From: Nanogingivalis sp963545035
Lineage (GTDB): Bacteria > Patescibacteriota > Saccharimonadia > Saccharimonadales > Saccharimonadaceae
Direction of reading: 5' to 3'
NCBI GenBank assembly: GCA_963545035.1
Contig: CAUUHU010000024.1
Span: forward strand, 1 to 9,555
Length of the DNA: 9,555 nt
Positions within the stretch are counted from its first letter, which is position 1, and each line of letters opens with the position of its first letter. A program made the position numbers and the translations under genes. This document shows positions 7,215-9,555 of this stretch, in pieces. Below the pieces are notes generated by a model that saw nothing but the letters and a program-made list of their open reading frames with translations, had not been told where the DNA came from and ran no database searches.

Positions 7215-7243
7215 ATTATACTATATTTCTAATGTAATTTCCA
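7215..7243 (-). promoter_or_regulatory. Predicted tlyA promoter, likely leaderless
   Basis: On the minus strand there is TGGAAA (7243-7238, 4 of 6 matches to TTGACA), a 17-bp spacer, and a perfect TATAAT (7220-7215). Seven bases separate the -10 from the ATG at 7207, so transcription would start at or one base before the start codon. No Shine-Dalgarno sequence is present. Confidence 0.6.
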
Positions 7244-7262
7244 GCAATCCCGTGTTGTTCAA

Positions 7263-7306
7263 TATTTTTATACAAAATAAAATAGGCCAATATTTAAGCC
7301 TATTTT
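7263..7306 (-). terminator. Terminator downstream of efp
   Basis: In the minus-strand transcript AAAATAGGC (7306-7298) pairs with GCCTATTTT (7287-7279) across a 10-nt loop that contains AATATT. The tail after the stem is T-rich (ATTTTGTATAAAAA). It begins 12 nt after the efp stop and separates efp from the tlyA promoter. Confidence 0.75.
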
Positions 7307-7318
7307 GTATTGCCTTAA

Positions 7319-7879
7319 TTATTTTTGTCGTTCTCGATATTCACTAGTTGAAGTATCAACTGAAATAACGTCATTTTCTTTAATAAATGCAGGAACTTTA
7401 ACAGTTATCCCAGTTTCGAGTTCAGCATCTTTTAGGACGCTTGAAGTTGTATCTCCCTTCACTACATTCTCGGTATAGACAACTTTAAGCCAAACATTTT
7501 TAGGTAATTCAACATTAATAACTTTTCCATCAAAGAATTGAAGATTTAATTCTTCTGCTTCTTTTAGATAGCCTGCGGCATCGTCAATAATATCTTTTGA
7601 AAGTTGAAATTGTTCAAAAGTTTCTGGATCCATAAAATGGAAATCTTCACCATCATTATAAAGATATTGAACTTTCTTGTTTGTAACTTCTGCAGGCTCA
7701 ACTTTATCTTGACCTTTAAAAGTTTTAGGCAACAAAGCACCTGTGATAAGGTTTTTAATTTTTAAGCTTACGATACTTCCACCGCGACCTACAACTTTTT
7801 GGTTATATTCAACTACGCGATATGGTTGGCCATCAAGCTGAAAAACTACACCTTTTTTCAAATCAGTTGGTTGATACAT
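7319..7879 (-). CDS. efp: Elongation factor P, Arg-tip variant
   Basis: Translation factor that enters the ribosomal E site and relieves stalling at polyproline. The 186 residues cover the three beta-barrel domains: KOW-like domain I (about 1-63), OB domain II (64-127) and OB domain III (128-186), the last with the signature GDTTSSVL (142-149) and a C-terminus EYRERQK. The domain I loop reads VVGRGGS (29-35), placing Arg32 where E. coli has the beta-lysylated Lys34. No modification enzyme gene is in the window. The ribosome site AAGGAGG is strong, 3 nt from the ATG. The gene follows rpsR but is separated by a strong hairpin, so it may be expressed by read-through or from an unrecognised promoter in the short AT-rich gap. 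Confidence 0.97.
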   Translation of the reverse strand: MYQPTDLKKGVVFQLDGQPYRVVEYNQKVVGRGGSIVSLKIKNLITGALLPKTFKGQDKVEPAEVTNKKVQYLYNDGEDFHFMDPETFEQFQLSKDIIDDAAGYLKEAEELNLQFFDGKVINVELPKNVWLKVVYTENVVKGDTTSSVLKDAELETGITVKVPAFIKENDVISVDTSTSEYRERQK

Positions 7880-7907
7880 TTTCCTCCTTAAAATATTTTT
7901 TAAAATA

Positions 7908-7941
7908 AATCTTCCCCACCCAGTTTTGAGCGAGGAAGATT
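7908..7941 (-). terminator. Terminator/attenuator between rpsR and efp
   Basis: In the minus transcript, 14 bases (7941-7928) pair with 14 bases (7921-7908) around the loop AAAACU. Eleven pairs are Watson-Crick and three are G-U, followed by the U-rich stretch UAUUUUAAAA. The three wobble positions would be A-C mismatches in a plus-strand transcript, so the hairpin is specific for minus-strand RNA. It begins 11 nt after the rpsR stop, with efp starting 28 nt beyond the stem. Confidence 0.8.
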
Positions 7942-7952
7942 CGAAAATTTAA

Positions 7953-8153
7953 TTAAGCATTTGTTACGAATGCCAACAATGCCAAATGACGTGCGCGTTT
8001 GATAGCAACTGTCAATTGTCGTTGTTGTTTAGCGCTCAAACCAGTTTTTGTAGCTGGCTCAATTTGACCATAGATGTTTACAAATTTTTGTAAAGTTTTA
8101 ACATCTCGGTAATCAAAATACGCTGGGATCTCTCGTTTAAATCGTTTAGCCAT
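7953..8153 (-). CDS. rpsR: Small-subunit ribosomal protein bS18
   Basis: 66-residue basic protein of the 30S platform that pairs with bS6 and binds 16S rRNA near helix 22. Family landmarks are FDYRDVKTLQKFV (13-25), IEPATKTGLSAKQQRQLTVAIKRARHLALL, and the C-terminal FVTN. It is slightly shorter than E. coli S18 (75 aa) and has no cysteines, the zinc-free form. The ribosome site AAAGGAG lies 7 nt upstream of the ATG. It is the third gene of the rpsF-ssb-rpsR operon, 18 nt after ssb. The rplI gene that often follows rpsR is not here; a terminator hairpin and efp follow instead. Confidence 0.97.
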   Translation of the reverse strand: MAKRFKREIPAYFDYRDVKTLQKFVNIYGQIEPATKTGLSAKQQRQLTVAIKRARHLALLAFVTNA

Positions 8154-8171
8154 TTCAACTCCTTTTTAAAT

Positions 8172-8603
8172 TTAGAATGGGATATCAGATAGATCAATTG
8201 GCTCATCTGAAAAGTCGTCGCTAACAGTTGGTTCTTCAGCTTTAGCAGCAGGGGCAGAGCTTCCACCACGGCTACCATCACTAACAAAACTAAATTCTTC
8301 AACTACAACATCAATCGCGCTTCGATTCTTTCCAGTGTCTTTATCTTGCCAAGTTCGTTGCTGCAAGCGACCGCTCACTAGCAATTGGCGACCTTTCGAA
8401 ACATATTTCGAAATCGTTTCACCAGTTTTTCCCCAAGCAGTACAGTTAATAAAACTAGTTTCTTCTTGGCGTTCACCATTAGCATTATTCCAAGTCCGGT
8501 TAATTGCAAGAGTGAAACTTGCTAGATTTTGGCCACTTGGAGTTGTTCGAAGTTCTGGGTCTGCAGTTAGATTTCCCATTAGTATTACCTTATTAAAAGC
8601 CAT
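8172..8603 (-). CDS. ssb: Single-stranded DNA-binding protein SSB
   Basis: 143-residue SSB that protects single-stranded DNA in replication and repair as a tetramer. The OB fold covers about residues 1-108, opening MAFNKVILMGNLTADPELR, with NCTAWGKTGE (53-62), the Trp-containing QQRTWQDKDTG (81-91) and VVVEEFSFV (99-107). A Gly/Ser/Ala-rich acidic linker (110-136) leads to the conserved acidic tip DLSDIPF (137-143), which recruits partner proteins in characterised SSBs. The ribosome site is weak (AGGA, 7 nt upstream), but the start is the only one fitting the conserved N-terminus. It lies between rpsF and rpsR, the standard bacterial order. Confidence 0.97.
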   Translation of the reverse strand: MAFNKVILMGNLTADPELRTTPSGQNLASFTLAINRTWNNANGERQEETSFINCTAWGKTGETISKYVSKGRQLLVSGRLQQRTWQDKDTGKNRSAIDVVVEEFSFVSDGSRGGSSAPAAKAEEPTVSDDFSDEPIDLSDIPF

Positions 8604-8625
8604 AATTCTATCCTATTCTTAAAAA

Positions 8626-8937
8626 TTATTTTTCTTCTGATTCTACAACTGGTCGCTCTTCTGCTTTAACAAGCAAATATCGCAAAACTTCGTCAGTAAT
8701 ATTCAAAGTGTTGCTAATTTTTAGTGGCGCAGTTGCTGGAAGTTTTAGATCCATAGCAACATAAGTTGCAAAATCTTGACCTTTAATTGTGTAAGCAAGT
8801 TTTTTCTTACCCCAGTTGTCTTCTTTTGCAATTTCACCGCCATTAGCAGCAACCAAACCTCGAATTTTATCTAGAACTTTGTCGAGATCGTTTTCGAAAT
8901 CTGGATGAACAAGAACTGTAAGTTCGTAATCCTTCAT
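8626..8937 (-). CDS. rpsF: Small-subunit ribosomal protein bS6
   Basis: 103-residue ribosomal protein that binds bS18 on the 30S platform. Family landmarks are the opening MKDYELTVLVHPDF (1-14), the GGEIAKEDNWGKKKLAYTI segment (33-51), with its conserved Trp-Gly-Lys, and NITDEVLRYLLVK (79-91), followed by an acidic tail (EERPVVESEEK). The ribosome site AAAGGAG lies 5 nt before the ATG. It is the first gene of the operon, preceded by a strong predicted promoter and a leader of about 50 nt holding a hairpin next to the ribosome site. Confidence 0.97.
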   Translation of the reverse strand: MKDYELTVLVHPDFENDLDKVLDKIRGLVAANGGEIAKEDNWGKKKLAYTIKGQDFATYVAMDLKLPATAPLKISNTLNITDEVLRYLLVKAEERPVVESEEK

Positions 8938-8955
8938 TTTTACTCCTTTGGTTAA

Positions 8956-8977
8956 AGCCTATTCTTTCAAATAAGCT
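8956..8977 (-). promoter_or_regulatory. Hairpin in rpsF leader, upstream of ribosome site
   Basis: In the minus transcript AGCUUAUU (8977-8970) pairs with AAUAGGCU (8963-8956), eight pairs including one G-U, around the 6-nt loop UGAAAG. It ends about 7 nt before the AAAGGAG ribosome site. Many bacteria regulate rpsF through a leader that binds S6:S18, but the CCG bulge typical of that motif is not evident, so a regulatory role is inference. Confidence 0.4.
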
Positions 8978-8995
8978 GAGCTAATATTCTTTTAA

Positions 8996-9024
8996 ATTAT
9001 ATCATTTTAAAAGAGAAAAATCAA
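8996..9024 (-). promoter_or_regulatory. Predicted promoter of rpsF-ssb-rpsR operon
   Basis: On the minus strand there is TTGATT (9024-9019), a 17-bp spacer, then TGA-TATAAT (extended -10; hexamer 9001-8996). It is the best promoter in the window, with start predicted near 8989. The -35 box overlaps the TGA stop of the upstream S-subunit-like gene. Confidence 0.75.
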
Positions 9025-9551
9025 TAAAACTCCAGTATTTCTTTAATTTTAAGAATCTCCTTAATCATCATGTACTTTTTCATGAAATCATAATCTGGAG
9101 TGCCATTATTTTTTGAAGGGAGGATTATTTTTTGTCGCGCCATTCTTTTGCCATTAAATTTATATCCGTACTGATATTTAGATTTTTGCTGAACTATCAT
9201 CTGCTTAAGAAAAAGCAATGCATATTCATTATTTTGGCTTTTATCAGTAAAAGCAACTCTTTTCACATCATCTGAAAAAATACTTTCATATGAATGATAA
9301 AAAGTTTCCACAACGCTACCATTATAATTTACACTAAGGATATTTTTATCAAAACTATTGTTAATATTTTCAATAAATTCAGTTACTCCGTTATTATTAT
9401 CAACGGCGCCAACAAATGGGATTTTGCCCTCTTTCTGTTCGGCTTTTACCAAACGAACACCGGATTTAATATTGCAAATATCCTCAATAAAATATTCCTT
9501 CCAAACAACATTTTCGAAAGAATATTGCTTTTTAAGCTTCTTTACTATCAT
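9021..9551 (-). CDS. Restriction-modification specificity (S) subunit-like, single TRD, possibly 5'-partial
   Basis: 176 residues resembling one target-recognition domain of type I HsdS or type IIB/IIG S-like proteins. Family-like segments are WKEYFIEDICNIKSGVRL (17-34), GKIPFVGAVDNNNGVTEF (42-59), SVNYNGSVVETFYH (73-86), SIFSDDVKRVAF (90-101), then QYGYKFNGKRMARQKIILPS (127-146) and PDYDFMKKYM (152-161) leading into a short Lys/Glu helix. Such a domain would select the DNA site for a partner methylase. A full S subunit has two TRDs, so this is either a half-size subunit acting as a dimer or the C-terminal half of a longer protein. The ATG at 9551 lacks a visible ribosome site, and the frame stays open to the window edge, so the true start may lie outside. 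It is AT-rich and ends in TGA, unlike the other genes, hinting at acquisition. Confidence 0.75.
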   Translation of the reverse strand: MIVKKLKKQYSFENVVWKEYFIEDICNIKSGVRLVKAEQKEGKIPFVGAVDNNNGVTEFIENINNSFDKNILSVNYNGSVVETFYHSYESIFSDDVKRVAFTDKSQNNEYALLFLKQMIVQQKSKYQYGYKFNGKRMARQKIILPSKNNGTPDYDFMKKYMMIKEILKIKEILEFY

Positions 9552-9555
9552 ATAT

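Noticed and set aside
9021..9551. Possible recoding of UGA (as Gly in some Patescibacteria)
   Set aside because: No gene needs an in-frame UGA, glycines use GGN codons throughout, and the S-like gene appears to end naturally at TGA.
1..9555. CRISPR arrays, tRNA/rRNA genes, insertion sequences, prophage genes
   Set aside because: No regularly spaced repeats, tRNA-like cloverleaf, transposase or terminal inverted repeats were seen on either strand by eye.

Overview
The window looks like core chromosome from a Patescibacteria/CPR organism, most plausibly Candidatus Saccharibacteria (TM7). The grounds are an AT-rich sequence, compact genes, a type IV pilus (T4P) cluster with no PilP/PilQ-like genes, a cysteine-free PilB zinc region, and a short Cys-free S18. 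This placement is inferred from protein character, not from a database search. The standard genetic code fits: TGA is never needed as a sense codon, and one gene ends in TGA.

Positions 1-5237 (all minus strand, read right to left) hold a T4P assembly operon: pilM, pilN-like, pilO-like, a 72-aa single-pass membrane protein in the place usually held by pilP, pilB (extension ATPase), and the first 184 codons of pilT (retraction ATPase), which runs off the left edge. The genes are tightly coupled, with two TAATG stop/start overlaps. Together they would encode the cytoplasmic actin-like ring, the inner-membrane alignment complex and both motors. A promoter just in front of pilM predicts a leaderless mRNA.

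Positions 5238-5380 are a divergent promoter region with a short AT palindrome. ychF (GTP/ATP-binding, ribosome-associated) follows on the plus strand. It converges on tlyA (S4 plus FtsJ-like rRNA methyltransferase, minus strand), and the two share a bidirectional terminator at 6462-6486. tlyA also has a -10 box so close to its ATG that a leaderless transcript is likely.

Positions 7279-9024 carry a translation/replication block on the minus strand: promoter, leader hairpin, rpsF (S6), ssb, rpsR (S18), a strong hairpin terminator, efp (EF-P) and another terminator. The EF-P carries Arg at the tip of its domain I loop instead of the usual Lys.

Positions 9021-9551 (minus) encode a single-TRD restriction-modification specificity (S) subunit-like protein. 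It may be partial at the right edge. It is AT-rich, is the only gene here ending in TGA, and its stop codon lies inside the -35 box of the rpsF promoter. This is the most accessory-looking part of the window. No entirely new system is evident. The points most worth following up are the Zn-less PilB, the unknown small protein in the pil operon, the Arg-type EF-P, the two predicted leaderless promoters, and the half-size S subunit abutting the ribosomal operon.
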